DNA from: a virus
DNA: 30,038 bases
Virus record (IMG/VR): IMGVR_UViG_3300046690_000784
Span: 1-30,038 of that record
Reading direction: 5' to 3' (one strand)
The translations under genes and the position numbers were made by a program. Under the pieces are notes generated by a model. The model did no database searches, was not told where the DNA came from, and saw nothing but the letters and a program-made list of their open reading frames with translations. Positions 1 through 9,527 of this stretch are shown piece after piece (position 1 is the stretch's first letter; each line of letters starts with the position of its first letter).

Positions 1-753
1 AGCCGTACCGTTGGCGCTCGGCTTGTTAGCGAACGCAAAGCGGAACGGGTACATCAGATCGTCGGTGATGTACGCGTCGTTGATCGGCGTGCTCGACACC
101 GAGGTGGGCGCCCACATACGGAAGCCGTGCCAGTTGCCTTCGGCACCGATGTGCGGCACTTCCAGATCAAAGATCGGGTAGCGCTGCGATTGAGCGGACG
201 CGCCGTCAGTCATGTCGCCCGGAATGATCTCGCCCGCACCGAAGTTGGTCGTGCCGTCTTCTTCCGGGGTGATGTAGGCCGTGACCCACTTCACTTGATA
301 GCCTGCGATCGTGGCACCTTCGCCGGTCACTGGAACCGGGTTGCCGCCCGTGTCGAGCTTGATCGAGCCGTCGACGTTACGGACATAATCCGGCACGTTA
401 GTCGGCAACACATCGAGGTAGACGCGCAGGTTCGCGCGCGGCGCTGCATCCGTCGGAATGACCCGCTCGATCATCATCTGGTTGCCCGCTGCATTGAGCG
501 TGTTGGCCAGCACAGTTTGGTGGTTAGCGTACGACTTCAGATAGTCGAACGTGTCGGCACCGTACATCTGGGTCATGCCGTCACCGCCGACCAGCATCGG
601 TTGGCTCGGGCCAGGGCCAGTCTGCGCAAACAGATAGACCTTCGCCAGGTGGGTCGGCAGGTTCTCCGGAATCGGAACCAGTGCTCGGGTGCTGTTATCC
701 TGCACGCCGAGGAAGTTCGTCATCGGAGCGGCGTTGATAATTGCATTCGCCAT
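1..753 (-). CDS. Tail sheath protein, phiKZ gp29-like (partial, 3' end outside window)
   Basis: The reading frame is open to the left edge, so about 251 N-terminal residues are visible. The start is the ATG at 753-751, behind an AAGGAA Shine-Dalgarno 7-8 nt upstream. The protein begins MANAIINAAPMTNFLG and continues with a segment rich in Pro, Gly and polar residues (ALVPIPENLPTHLAKVYLFA, then GPGPSQPMLVGGDG). I recognise this as the N-terminal domain of the contractile tail sheath of phiKZ-type myoviruses. Such proteins polymerise around the tail tube and contract to drive DNA injection. It is divergently transcribed from the structural gene at 1037. The family call is by recognition of sequence pattern, not by alignment; a different large tail protein of the same phage group is the main alternative. 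Confidence 0.75.
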   Translation of the reverse strand, partial: MANAIINAAPMTNFLGVQDNSTRALVPIPENLPTHLAKVYLFAQTGPGPSQPMLVGGDGMTQMYGADTFDYLKSYANHQTVLANTLNAAGNQMMIERVIPTDAAPRANLRVYLDVLPTNVPDYVRNVDGSIKLDTGGNPVPVTGEGATIAGYQVKWVTAYITPEEDGTTNFGAGEIIPGDMTDGASAQSQRYPIFDLEVPHIGAEGNWHGFRMWAPTSVSSTPINDAYITDDLMYPFRFAFANKPSANGTA

Positions 754-1036
754 TTCGCGATTCCTTAGTTGAATGGTATGGTTTCGAAGACGATGCTGAA
801 CATCCTGGCGTCCTCTGGTGAGGCTGACCGTATCCCTCCAAATCAGTTGGCCAAAAACACCAGCTGCAGGAAAATGTCAGTCATAAGTATTTAAAATTTA
901 ATTCGCCGGGGCTGCTACAGAGGGGTACTTTCGAGCTGCAAAGCGCCCAAGTAAAAATCGCCATAGGATGGGCAGTAAGTTTTCACTATGAATAGACACT
1001 TTGGTCCAAGCGACCCCAACCACTCTGGGATGAAAC
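754..1036. promoter_or_regulatory. Divergent intergenic region between sheath and structural operon
   Basis: This 283-bp gap must contain the start signals for both the leftward sheath gene and the rightward structural genes. It holds an AT-rich stretch at about 880-905. TATG-containing sequences face each way (TTATGAC on the minus strand near 880, CTATGAA on the plus strand near 986). TATG alone is too short to identify a promoter. No obvious terminator or ORF is seen. Confidence 0.4.
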
Positions 1037-1954
1037 ATGAGTATCTTCAGAACAGCCTACGACACGAAAGCTTGCGAAGGCTTCGCGGTCAGTAAGCTCC
1101 AAGGCGAAGTCGCCAAAGCAATGACCGTGGGCTGGCTGAGCCCGGTAGCCGATACGCCCATCCGTCAGGTTGACGGCAGCGATACGCTCACCTCCACCAT
1201 CCCGAGCTTTTTGCATCCGCTCCTGATCGAACGCGAAGGCAACCAACTCGATCTGGTTATCGACACGCGACCCTTCGGCAAATGGAATCCGCATCAGCGC
1301 GAGTTCGTCGTGCGCAATCCGATCGAATACGATTTGCTGGTGTTTCGCGCCAAGCTGAACTCGATCTGGTTGTCGCACCCAGCCGAAGTGCTGCGCGATG
1401 TGTCGCCCTTTGCCATGCAGGTGTTCTGTGCCTGGATCAGCGAGAACGTCTCGCGCCGCTTTGCGCTCGATCCGCTCGAACAGATGAAGCTGGCAGTCTA
1501 CACGGGCTTCTTCTATCAGTCGCTCTTTACCGACATGAAGGAGCTCACCGAGCGCGATAAGCTGCGCATGGTGCAGTCGATTGCCAAGAACACGCACGCG
1601 AAGAACACCGACGTGCTCGACGTGCTCGATCAATTCACCGCGCCGCTCACCGGCATCAAAGAGTTCTGTGATCGCGCTGAAGAAGTGACGGGTTCGATCC
1701 GCCTGCAAGACTTTAACGTCGGGGTGCTCTACCAGATTCTGGGGCGCACCTGGTTCGGTCCGAATGCGCCGGAACTCATCGCCGTGGCCCTCGAGCATCC
1801 GCCGACCTGGCTGTCCATCATGATGGCGGCGACCAGCGAACGCACGTTCAAGAACTCGCAGATCGCCAAGATTGCGGAGCGCTCGAGCATGTCGGTGAAC
1901 CAGCAGTTTGCGCGCCAGATCGTGAACCTCGTGAACGTGGCGATGGGCAAGTAA
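1037..1954 (+). CDS. Virion structural protein of phiKZ type (305 aa)
   Basis: A 305-residue, mostly helical and soluble protein with no signal peptide or membrane segment. The start is supported by a GGGATG purine stretch 6-8 nt upstream. It sits between the tail sheath and two larger structural genes, and the run ends opposite terL. This is the position occupied in phiKZ by the structural genes numbered between TerL (gp25) and sheath (gp29), from memory. A tail or neck/baseplate-associated structural role is therefore inferred from position and general composition; no catalytic motif is visible. The following gene starts 17 nt after its stop, so the three genes 1037-6311 probably form one operon. 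A long antisense ORF over the same bases is a compositional shadow. Confidence 0.75.
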   Translation: MSIFRTAYDTKACEGFAVSKLQGEVAKAMTVGWLSPVADTPIRQVDGSDTLTSTIPSFLHPLLIEREGNQLDLVIDTRPFGKWNPHQREFVVRNPIEYDLLVFRAKLNSIWLSHPAEVLRDVSPFAMQVFCAWISENVSRRFALDPLEQMKLAVYTGFFYQSLFTDMKELTERDKLRMVQSIAKNTHAKNTDVLDVLDQFTAPLTGIKEFCDRAEEVTGSIRLQDFNVGVLYQILGRTWFGPNAPELIAVALEHPPTWLSIMMAATSERTFKNSQIAKIAERSSMSVNQQFARQIVNLVNVAMGK

Positions 1955-1971
1955 CTTCTCCAAGGCAGGCT

Positions 1972-4545
1972 ATGGCTTACGACTACCTCGAAGCATACGC
2001 GCTGTCAAACGTGTGGTGTGCTCCCTACCAGGATAATCAGGCGATCCTTGAACTGGCTCGTCTGACTCCGGTGGGGGGTGCGTTCAATTATTTCAAGGTT
2101 CAGAACAATACGGTCTGGTTCCCGGTCAAGAAGACACGTTTTCATGTCTACTCGATTGGCCAAGTCAACCCGATGCTGCTGGGGATCTACCCCAAGTGGA
2201 CCTGGAATACGTTTGCTGACGCGTGCAACAAAGAGAACCTGATGGTGGACCTGTATGCGAACAGTGGCCTGCAAATGCCGCGTACGCAAAGCTGGTACAT
2301 GATCACGGAGAATCACAACCTGATCGTCGCGGTGCAAGTGCAGCCGAAGATCAACATCAACCTCGACACCGAGCCGCTCTTCTTGCGGGTCTATAGCAAC
2401 GCGTATTACAAGTCGCAAGCGGCCACCGATGCGAGCGCGAAGATCTATGTCGAGGGTCGCACCCCGCTGAACACCGACGCGATCCTCACGTTGCAAAACG
2501 ATCTGGCTGCTTACAAAGCGAAGCAAGGCGTGGTGTATGCGTACGTGAATGGCTACAAGGTCAGTCAGATCGATCTGTTCACGGTCAATGTCGGTGATGT
2601 GGTCGAATTCGTTTATGACGCCTCGATCTACAAGGTGGTGGACTTCAAGGTCAGTGACCTGCAGTCTTTCACCAGTACGCTCGACACCAAGCAGAAGTGG
2701 CTCCTTCACTATGCGGGCAATGTCAACGAGATCGACTACGAAGACGACATCGATGTCTTCGTCTGTCAGCCGCAACCCTCCAATCGCTGGAAGGGCGTGT
2801 ATTACCATCGCAATGCAGGCGACAGTCTGCGCATGGTCACGCACAAAGACTATGCGATTGTTCCGGCCTATGTGAATGCATTCTGTTCGGACCAAGGTTG
2901 GGACCCGATGCAGTGCTACGTGCGACTGCATATTCGCAACGGGGGCTGGAACCGCTCGCTGGTGTTCGAGCATAACCGCATCCATGAGCTCTACAAGCTG
3001 CCGGATAACCTGATCCGTGGGGCGCTGCTCGGGATTAACTCGAACGTCGAGAACTGGAAGGCAGCGAACCTGGAATCGTCGACCTATACGCAGATCATGG
3101 GCTCGTTGATGCCGGTGCTCTCGAAGGCGGAAGTCGAAGACGCGCTGGGTTACAACGCGATCAGTAAGCTGCTGGGTGATACGCCACAGCAAGTGCGGAT
3201 CGAATCCAGCCAGAACGTGGTGGATGTGCCGTATGGCTTGCAGGTGAAGTCCACCGGATACGAGTACGACAGCAATGGCGCGCTGCTAGGCTGGACCTCG
3301 CATCAGGCAGGCTCGATCTACGCGTGCGGTTACTCGAACGCTACCCTGGTGGAGCTCATTTCGGGCACAGGCAATACCCAACTGGATGAGAACTACGGGA
3401 TCGCGTCGCAAACGCTGGATTCAGCAACCGATTACCGGATGTACACCTGTCCGATCGTGGGTGGAGTGCCGACCAACGTCTGGACGGATGTGACAGGCTC
3501 GGGTGCGTACGCAGTGGATGCGAATGGCAAACTCACCTGGCTGGTGGACCCGACCAAGTTCTACACGCTAGTGCGCGGCGATCGCTTCTTCTTGGCGTAT
3601 TCGCTGGATCTGACCACCACCGACGGCTTGCTGGAATTCACGCTCACGCAGCGCATGCATCGCAATAACCAGACGACCAACTGGACCATGCAGATCCCAA
3701 TGGGTGAGCTGGACCTGTGGTTAAATGGCAAGGCGCTGGTGGAGAAAATTGACTACTACGTCAATTTTCCGCAGATCGTGATCGTCAACAAAGCGTTTCG
3801 GCTGGCGGGCAGCGGCACCCAGCACGTGGACATTCGCTTCACGGGCTTTTGCAATGCCGACAAAACCCGTACGCCCCAAGAGGACAAGGGTTTTATCCAG
3901 TACGGGCTGCTCTCGGATAACAACCGCTTTGACATCCGTGACGACAAGGTGCTGCGCATCCAGGTAAATGGAGCGACGCTTGATCGTTCTGCGTTGCTGT
4001 TCCAGGAAGGCAATGCCGGGGTCTCGGCCCCCAATGCCCTGAATGGCACACCGTACTTGGTGCGCGACATCGTGGTGCCGCTGCGTGGGTTGACAACGAC
4101 CGATACGTATTCGTTGCGAGCCATCGCCATGGAAACGGATCAGGTGGTAAGCGACTACATGTCGCAGTACTACCCGATGCCGCAACCGAGTGGGCCGGAT
4201 CAGATCGAACAGAAATGGGCGGTCTACAGTCCCTTTGCCTGCAAGCTGCTGTACGACATGAACAATGGCTTGCTGGATGATCCGCGCATGTACCTGCAGT
4301 ACAACGACGACGTAGTGCGCGAGCTGTGTGCGCCGTACGAGTATCTGCTCACGATGGACCCGACCCAGCCAGCCAACACACCGGACCTGCGCTTTGTCGA
4401 AATCCATCCGCATGACTTGATGACGGTGATTGGCACCTCGATCTACCACTACAAGTTCTTGCTGCGCGCTGTCAACCTGTATCTGAATGGGTTGGTGAAT
4501 CTGGCCAACTTTGTCAACATCCAAAACTACACAGGTGGAAGTTAA
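1972..4545 (+). CDS. Large virion structural protein (857 aa)
   Basis: An 857-residue protein, start ATG behind an AAGGCAGG ribosome-binding site. It is rich in Tyr, Asn, Asp and beta-branched residues and has almost no Lys/Glu clusters. This composition is typical of beta-rich baseplate, tail-fibre or virion-surface proteins. No membrane segment or enzyme signature is seen. Its TAA overlaps the ATG of the next gene (TAATG), which implies translational coupling and probably stoichiometric or joint assembly with the 588-aa protein. By position it corresponds to one of the phiKZ structural proteins between TerL and sheath. The specific virion location cannot be read from the sequence. Confidence 0.75.
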   Translation: MAYDYLEAYALSNVWCAPYQDNQAILELARLTPVGGAFNYFKVQNNTVWFPVKKTRFHVYSIGQVNPMLLGIYPKWTWNTFADACNKENLMVDLYANSGLQMPRTQSWYMITENHNLIVAVQVQPKININLDTEPLFLRVYSNAYYKSQAATDASAKIYVEGRTPLNTDAILTLQNDLAAYKAKQGVVYAYVNGYKVSQIDLFTVNVGDVVEFVYDASIYKVVDFKVSDLQSFTSTLDTKQKWLLHYAGNVNEIDYEDDIDVFVCQPQPSNRWKGVYYHRNAGDSLRMVTHKDYAIVPAYVNAFCSDQGWDPMQCYVRLHIRNGGWNRSLVFEHNRIHELYKLPDNLIRGALLGINSNVENWKAANLESSTYTQIMGSLMPVLSKAEVEDALGYNAISKLLGDTPQQVRIESSQNVVDVPYGLQVKSTGYEYDSNGALLGWTSHQAGSIYACGYSNATLVELISGTGNTQLDENYGIASQTLDSATDYRMYTCPIVGGVPTNVWTDVTGSGAYAVDANGKLTWLVDPTKFYTLVRGDRFFLAYSLDLTTTDGLLEFTLTQRMHRNNQTTNWTMQIPMGELDLWLNGKALVEKIDYYVNFPQIVIVNKAFRLAGSGTQHVDIRFTGFCNADKTRTPQEDKGFIQYGLLSDNNRFDIRDDKVLRIQVNGATLDRSALLFQEGNAGVSAPNALNGTPYLVRDIVVPLRGLTTTDTYSLRAIAMETDQVVSDYMSQYYPMPQPSGPDQIEQKWAVYSPFACKLLYDMNNGLLDDPRMYLQYNDDVVRELCAPYEYLLTMDPTQPANTPDLRFVEIHPHDLMTVIGTSIYHYKFLLRAVNLYLNGLVNLANFVNIQNYTGGS

Positions 4546-6311
4546 TGGACGTCTTGGGTAAATCAACCCTGATGATGCCGCTGGGGGCTACCCTTGGCGC
4601 ATCCATTGGGAATACCAGCGTCACGGGCACGGACGGGGGTGTCCCCGTCTATAACCCGGACAGCGGGTTTCGGATCTGGGCATTGTCCGAGGTCTATCGT
4701 GGCCAGGTGGGCACCAACATGTACGTGCCGAATGTGGGCGACTACGTGGTGGATAACTCACCGGGTTCCAATGCGTGGTATCGGGTCGCCGCTCTGGACC
4801 AGACTACGCTCATTCCAACCCTCCTCTCAATCACCACCGCAGCGACGGGGGAATTCAGCGAGGACGATCTGCTAATGGGCGTCGGCCCTGGGACACAGTC
4901 CGATACCTATCGCTGCTACCTCGATCAGAGCGTGATGCCGTTCTCGATGGCGGTCGACGTGCGTCTGGTGGTGGGCGGTAGCCAGGCATCGTACGCGAAG
5001 ATCTTCAAGGGCGCCATCCTCGGTGATGATGGTACGGTGATTTCGGCGTTTTACGATCAGTCGGGCAACCTGCTGGGCGAGAACGTGCCGCTCGAAGTCG
5101 TGCAAACGTCGCAACAAGGCGTGGTCACCACCGCACTGAAGGTCATCAAGCAGTGCTACACCAAGGTCGCGCTGCTCGATGGCGAGATTGTCACCGTGGT
5201 GATCTACGCGGCGGATGGCACGGTGCTCTCCAAGCGCCAGCTGCTGATTGAGAACACGGCGTTTATCCGCTCGACCGATGCGAGCGAGAAGTACATCACT
5301 GGTATCTCGATGACTTCGCCGTTTATGAGCTCGAGCGATCCGAACACGTTGGTCTACCCGATCAATGTGCCCAAGGATGGTCTGAACCTGATGGGACAGG
5401 TCCATTACTCGGACGGGACTACGGGCTCGATGCCGGTCGACGGGACCAAGTTCCAGCTCTTCGGGCTGGACGCGTACGTGGCCACCATCGTCGGTCAGAA
5501 GTTCAAGCTGGTGCTCAAGTACAATCTGTCGCAAGACGAGCTGGTGTACGGCGCCACAGCCAATGTCGATGGGTCGGGCGGAGCCGCTTTCATCCAGGAA
5601 ACGTACAACGCTACCACCGAGAATGTCGACGGTGCGTACACGCTTAAGCTCTTCTGCGTGCCGCGCTTCATTGACTCGGTCAACGGCTGGTATCTGGATT
5701 GGTACCTCTTTAACCTCGATCGCAACCTTGCGCAACTGGTCACGCCGTATGTGACGTTCGCACCGAATAGCCCGGCCTTCTTGCCGCACGGCTACGGCGT
5801 GAATCAACAGTTGCAGGTGCAGTTGAAGCTCTCGGATGTGAATCCGGCCTACAAGAACGTGCAGTTCACGCAGACCATCGGGCTCGTGCTCAATCGTGAC
5901 GGTACGGATAAGACGGGCACCAACTGGACCATTGCGTACGATCCGGGTCAGACGCCTGCGTATGGCTTGAACACCCATGCGTCGACGACCTTCGTGAACC
6001 AGAACCTGATGCAGGTGTACATCAATCAGGGTCTCACGGACTTCGACACGTTCCTCGACCAGGTGTACTACCCGGCCAAGCCGCTCACCGATCCGAACGT
6101 CGAGACGCAGGCACCGCAACCGAACATGTTCGCGTTGCTGCTGCCCAACCAGGCACCGGTGGAGTTCCCGATCAGTCAGTGGGCTTCTCAGCTGGCGATT
6201 GGTCAGGCCATTGCGGCAGGCAGCACGCTCGTGGTGAAGTTCTTCTTCCGCACGCCGGAGAACGATCTCGAGCTGGCACTCTGTCCGATGGCAGTCTGGC
6301 AAACCAACTAA
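4545..6311 (+). CDS. Virion structural protein (588 aa)
   Basis: A 588-residue protein translated from an ATG that shares its first base with the previous stop codon (TAATG); AGGTGGA lies just upstream as ribosome-binding site. It is Gly/Thr/Asn/Val rich with low charge, consistent with a beta-sandwich-rich structural protein. Segments such as LLPNQAPVEFPISQWASQLA near the C-terminus, followed by VVKFFFRTPENDLELAL, look like the closing strands of a beta domain. It is the last gene of the three-gene structural operon and is closed by a strong hairpin at 6338-6359 that also faces the end of terL. The role (tail or baseplate component) is inferred from context only. Confidence 0.72.
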   Translation: MDVLGKSTLMMPLGATLGASIGNTSVTGTDGGVPVYNPDSGFRIWALSEVYRGQVGTNMYVPNVGDYVVDNSPGSNAWYRVAALDQTTLIPTLLSITTAATGEFSEDDLLMGVGPGTQSDTYRCYLDQSVMPFSMAVDVRLVVGGSQASYAKIFKGAILGDDGTVISAFYDQSGNLLGENVPLEVVQTSQQGVVTTALKVIKQCYTKVALLDGEIVTVVIYAADGTVLSKRQLLIENTAFIRSTDASEKYITGISMTSPFMSSSDPNTLVYPINVPKDGLNLMGQVHYSDGTTGSMPVDGTKFQLFGLDAYVATIVGQKFKLVLKYNLSQDELVYGATANVDGSGGAAFIQETYNATTENVDGAYTLKLFCVPRFIDSVNGWYLDWYLFNLDRNLAQLVTPYVTFAPNSPAFLPHGYGVNQQLQVQLKLSDVNPAYKNVQFTQTIGLVLNRDGTDKTGTNWTIAYDPGQTPAYGLNTHASTTFVNQNLMQVYINQGLTDFDTFLDQVYYPAKPLTDPNVETQAPQPNMFALLLPNQAPVEFPISQWASQLAIGQAIAAGSTLVVKFFFRTPENDLELALCPMAVWQTN

Positions 6312-6337
6312 CGCTTTGGCGTCCTCAGCGTCATAAG

Positions 6338-6359
6338 GCCCAGGGGGAAACCCCTGGGC
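6338..6359. terminator. Convergent bidirectional hairpin
   Basis: GCCCAGGGG / CCCCTGGGC is a perfect 9-bp stem with a GAAA loop. It lies between the stop of the 588-aa structural gene and the stop of terL (6385), so it can serve both strands. The U-tract is short, as for most hairpins in this window. Confidence 0.75.
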
Positions 6360-6384
6360 TCTATGCTGTCGTTCTACCAACGGC

Positions 6385-8655
6385 TTACCAACGAGCGCCT
6401 GAGGCTGTCGAATACACGCCGTAGTTAGCCGGTGCACCAAACATGTCCACATGCGTCATCGGTAACTCGCTCGTCACCAGCATCCCCGTATTGTGACCGA
6501 GGTACTGGTTCTGCTGGCTTTGCTGGTACAGGTTCGAGGTCCTCACCTTGTTGCGCTTGGTTTCCCGAGCACTGCGGATGAGTTCGTCCACCGAATAGAT
6601 CTCATCCTGTTCGAGGATGATCTTCTTATCCAGCATACGCAGCTCCTGCTCCAGACGCGCGGCCACAAAGTCATCGTGCTCACCGGTGAGCGCATTGTAG
6701 ATCTCCTCGATGCGACTGCGCACAGTCTGTTGCTCCATGCGCCGGAAGAAGTCCTCTTGCGACTCAGTCTGCTTGGTTTTGACTGCACACATAACCTGGC
6801 GGGGATCGATGCCATAGTGTTGCAGGTTCTTGCCATGCATGAGGAACCAGTGACACAACAACCAGCCGATCACCAAGTCATCGTGTTCGCCATCTTCGTG
6901 GTCGATGCGACCATTCTTGTACACGAGACCGAGGATCTGCCCGGCGAGCATCTTGTCATGCACCTTCATGCCGCTGCGCTGGGCCGCAGCTTGAAGCACC
7001 TGACCATACAAGGCATTGCGACTGTTGGCCCCCGAACCGGAGGTGGCAAAGCCGAACGTGGTCTTGTAGCGCACGTAGATGTCAGTCGGACGACGACCGA
7101 TCGGCACCTTGATTTCCTTGAAGCGATCCGGATACTCGTCGTAATCCTGCACCACCTTGTTAAAGACGCGTTTAAACGGATCTTCGCCATAGTTGGGCAA
7201 CATCAGGAGCAGGTAGTCCAGCAACATCGCCCCAGTGGAGCGCCGCTCGATGACTGCTGTGATGTTCGAATACCTGACAAGCGTATCGCACACCCACTTG
7301 GAGAAGGTAATCAGGTTGGTTTCGTTATACGAGCCCGCTGCGACCACCTCCAGGGTTTCCACATCCATCAAGACGAGGGAAATGTCATCACCCCCGCCTG
7401 CTTCAGACGTATCCATGCCGAGCACGAATTTGCCGGTCGCCATGCGCTCTTCAATCTCTTCCTGTGCAATGTACCAGCGCGTGATGTAGCCGTCCGGATC
7501 ACTGATGGAGGTGTAGAGCTCGTCCAGACGCGACGAAGCGATCATCTCAGCCGTGCTGGTGGAGAGCGGGGAGCTTTCCGTGCCCGAGGTCCACAGGTTA
7601 AAGTAATCTCGGTTCGCATCATCACCGGTCTGCAGCGATTCTTCAATCTTCTGCTTGAGCCACTCATCGCTCTTACCCAACTGACGGTGACTGAAGGTGC
7701 CATTGATACGGAACAGACCCGCCCGGCTATTACGACGGACCATGCGATCGAGTTCAGCCCAGTTCTGGCAGTCGAAGAACTTCTCAGTCCACGAAGCCGA
7801 GTCTTCTAGCAGCTTGTAGATGAAGCGACCATCGCGGTCGTCCTTCTTGCCTGCGGTCGTCGTCAGGATCGTCCCGTACGGCGCGCCTGCGGCCTTGGCC
7901 CGTTCCACAGCAGCACCGGTAGCAGCCAGAGCAGCTGGCAATGCAATCGCGATGTTGGGCTGGAACGGCGGCTCGTCGATATGGAAGATCGCAGTCGTGA
8001 GACCTCGACCCATGTTGTACGCGCGCTTCGGGCTCGATTGCGGCACGTGCGTGTTGTACGAGTTCTTCAAGGCCTTCACGGTGATTTCTTCACCGTTCTG
8101 CGCATCGTCCTTCGAGCGTTGGCTCAGGTACGGTGGCAGCTCGGACATGATTTCCTTGATCCGCTCGATATTCTTGCGGCGCAGGTTATCGTCCTTCGTC
8201 AACAGGTTGATGCTGGTACCCGTACAGACGACGTTCATCAGGTAGCTCATCAGCGTATCAGTCGAGAACGACTTACCGGTCTGACGTGGCTGAATGAGCG
8301 TAAAGAAGATGTGGTTAAAGAAGGACCAGTAGAGCGCAATGTTCGCCCGGTTGGCTTCCAAGGGCACCGCATCGGAACCGGAGTTACCCGGAGCCCGTGC
8401 GATTTCCCGGAAGAAGTACCAGGGGTTGATCTTGCACTCGACGGCGATCATGTACATCTGCTCAGGGGTGAGGTCCTTGCTGAAGGGGTCCACCCCTTGC
8501 AGTTTCGGATTCACCAGCGCGAGCAGGAAGGCGTGGTTCTTGATACCCATCGAGCGATACACCGCCGCCAGACGAATCCAACTTTTGTTGGTGGTCTTGG
8601 TGTCGATGATCGCGGTCGGATAACGATACCAGTCCTGTTCGAAGAGTATGATAAT
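6385..8655 (-). CDS. terL: Terminase large subunit (DNA packaging ATPase/nuclease), start codon anomalous
   Basis: This is the motor that drives DNA into the prohead and cuts the concatemer. Counting residues from 8655 (about 756 aa), the Walker A-like QPRQTGKS is at ~122-129, Walker B AIFHIDE at ~222-228, and the coupling motif TILTTTAG at ~262. The RNase H-like nuclease has its first acid in LGMDTSEAGG (~D415), a Glu in AVIERRSTG (~E470) and a late acid pair in EHDDLVIGW (~D592/D593). The first canonical start is GTG at 8562, but the frame stays open upstream through FEQDWYRYPTAIIDTKT, a stretch that resembles the conserved TerL N-terminus. In-frame codons after the SD-like GAGGTGA are ATT, ATC and ATA only. 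The true 5' end is thus unresolved: a rare non-AUG start, loss by HNH insertion, or joining to an upstream exon (9527-9504). Confidence 0.93.
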   Translation of the reverse strand: MIILFEQDWYRYPTAIIDTKTTNKSWIRLAAVYRSMGIKNHAFLLALVNPKLQGVDPFSKDLTPEQMYMIAVECKINPWYFFREIARAPGNSGSDAVPLEANRANIALYWSFFNHIFFTLIQPRQTGKSFSTDTLMSYLMNVVCTGTSINLLTKDDNLRRKNIERIKEIMSELPPYLSQRSKDDAQNGEEITVKALKNSYNTHVPQSSPKRAYNMGRGLTTAIFHIDEPPFQPNIAIALPAALAATGAAVERAKAAGAPYGTILTTTAGKKDDRDGRFIYKLLEDSASWTEKFFDCQNWAELDRMVRRNSRAGLFRINGTFSHRQLGKSDEWLKQKIEESLQTGDDANRDYFNLWTSGTESSPLSTSTAEMIASSRLDELYTSISDPDGYITRWYIAQEEIEERMATGKFVLGMDTSEAGGGDDISLVLMDVETLEVVAAGSYNETNLITFSKWVCDTLVRYSNITAVIERRSTGAMLLDYLLLMLPNYGEDPFKRVFNKVVQDYDEYPDRFKEIKVPIGRRPTDIYVRYKTTFGFATSGSGANSRNALYGQVLQAAAQRSGMKVHDKMLAGQILGLVYKNGRIDHEDGEHDDLVIGWLLCHWFLMHGKNLQHYGIDPRQVMCAVKTKQTESQEDFFRRMEQQTVRSRIEEIYNALTGEHDDFVAARLEQELRMLDKKIILEQDEIYSVDELIRSARETKRNKVRTSNLYQQSQQNQYLGHNTGMLVTSELPMTHVDMFGAPANYGVYSTASGARW

Positions 8656-8661
8656 GTCACC

Positions 8662-9480
8662 TCATTCGGTTAATGGAGAAAAGAGCCAACCCTTGTAGGG
8701 GGTAGCGGCTCCCTTTCGTGCCTTATGATTGCGATACCCGACGATGTCGAGCTTTAGCAATCGGCAAGCGTGTTTGACTGAACAAAAAAGTGTGCGTTCA
8801 CCTGTTTCGATATTCTCTCCGACAATATCGCAGACCCTGCCTAGCGTGTACTCCTCGCTATCATCCGGAGCAAGGAATTCAGGCCATGGTTTTCCGTCAT
8901 CGAACTTGTACACCCGGCCTAGGTGTTTGATTCGACCGGCTGCCACAGACCAGAGGTGGATGAACATGACCGACTGGGTCACACCGGCTTTTCGAGCACA
9001 CTCGCTTACCGAGTAGTAGCTCTCCATTTCGCCAGTCTCTACGTCTTTGGACAAAACCTTGAGCTGGTTGCTAAACAACCCGTGCTCTCGGGCATGTTTC
9101 ATGTTTTCTTCACCAGTGACCCACTCGAGGTTATCCCAAACGTTGTTCAGCTTGTCACCGTCGATATGGTTCACTTGCAATTCATCGAAGCTGATCTCTT
9201 TGTGTCGTTCAGGTTTATCCACGAACAGCAAAGCTACCAGCCGATGGACTAAGTAGTTTTTCCAAATCCCATCGTCACAGAGCGTGGTAATTACGTACCC
9301 TCTCCCGGCAATCCGCGTGAAGTGTTTCTCGCCTGTAATGAGATTGATGAGCTCGCCACGCTTGTTAATCACCACATGACTTTGACCAACTGGGACTTGG
9401 TAATACCCTTTGTAGTAGGGATGCTCGCCCGTAAACGGGGGAACATAGCTGTCTACAGCATTGTCTATTGTTTCGTTCAT
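8662..9480 (-). CDS. HNH homing endonuclease with C-terminal DNA-binding repeats
   Basis: A 272-aa protein. The HNH core is [11 protein letters not shown] (H79), then [11 protein letters not shown] (N104/H105, D107) and [14 protein letters not shown] (N117, N126, H129), the arrangement of the I-HmuI/HNH_3 type. The N-terminus has a NUMOD4-like start ([21 protein letters not shown]). The C-terminal half has two similar units, each beginning with VETGE or IETGE and followed by a helix-turn-helix-like segment ([10 protein letters not shown] and SVKHACRLL), as in NUMOD1-type DNA-binding repeats. It lies directly upstream of terL and in the same reading frame, separated only by its TGA stop. Its ATG overlaps the stop of a 16-codon upstream ORF (ATGA). 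Flanking sequence is too short for a normal group I intron core, so it is probably a free-standing element or a recent insertion into terL. Confidence 0.9.
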   Translation of the reverse strand: MNETIDNAVDSYVPPFTGEHPYYKGYYQVPVGQSHVVINKRGELINLITGEKHFTRIAGRGYVITTLCDDGIWKNYLVHRLVALLFVDKPERHKEISFDELQVNHIDGDKLNNVWDNLEWVTGEENMKHAREHGLFSNQLKVLSKDVETGEMESYYSVSECARKAGVTQSVMFIHLWSVAAGRIKHLGRVYKFDDGKPWPEFLAPDDSEEYTLGRVCDIVGENIETGERTLFCSVKHACRLLKLDIVGYRNHKARKGAATPYKGWLFSPLTE

Positions 9481-9527
9481 TTACTTGCCCTGAGTCTTCT
9501 GTAAATGTAATCATACTGATGCGGCAT
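9477..9527 (-). other. Candidate terL 5' fragment (16-codon ORF before HNH gene)
   Basis: The short frame [16 protein letters not shown] ends in TGA overlapping the HNH start. Its ATT codon at 9506-9504 lies in an ACATT that is repeated at 8657-8653, where the ATT is in the terL frame. Removing the 851 bp between the repeats would give an uninterrupted ORF that begins MPHQYDYI and continues IILFEQDWYRYP. However, its ATG is inside the TATGCCG promoter-like element, and no Shine-Dalgarno precedes it. It may therefore be only a leader. Confidence 0.3.

Noticed and set aside
986-1963. 325-codon minus-strand ORF
   Set aside because: Antisense to the 305-aa structural gene; Arg/His/Leu-rich composition typical of the complement of GC-rich coding sequence, and no ribosome-binding site was noted.
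2005-3192. 395-codon minus-strand ORF
   Set aside because: Lies antisense inside the 857-aa gene, with His/Arg/Val/Asp-rich shadow composition and no independent context.
4872-6452. 526-codon minus-strand ORF
   Set aside because: Antisense to the 588-aa gene, crosses the convergent terminator and overlaps the end of terL; composition is that of a shadow frame.
6493-7809. 438-codon plus-strand ORF
   Set aside because: Antisense to terL, whose catalytic motifs prove the minus-strand frame.
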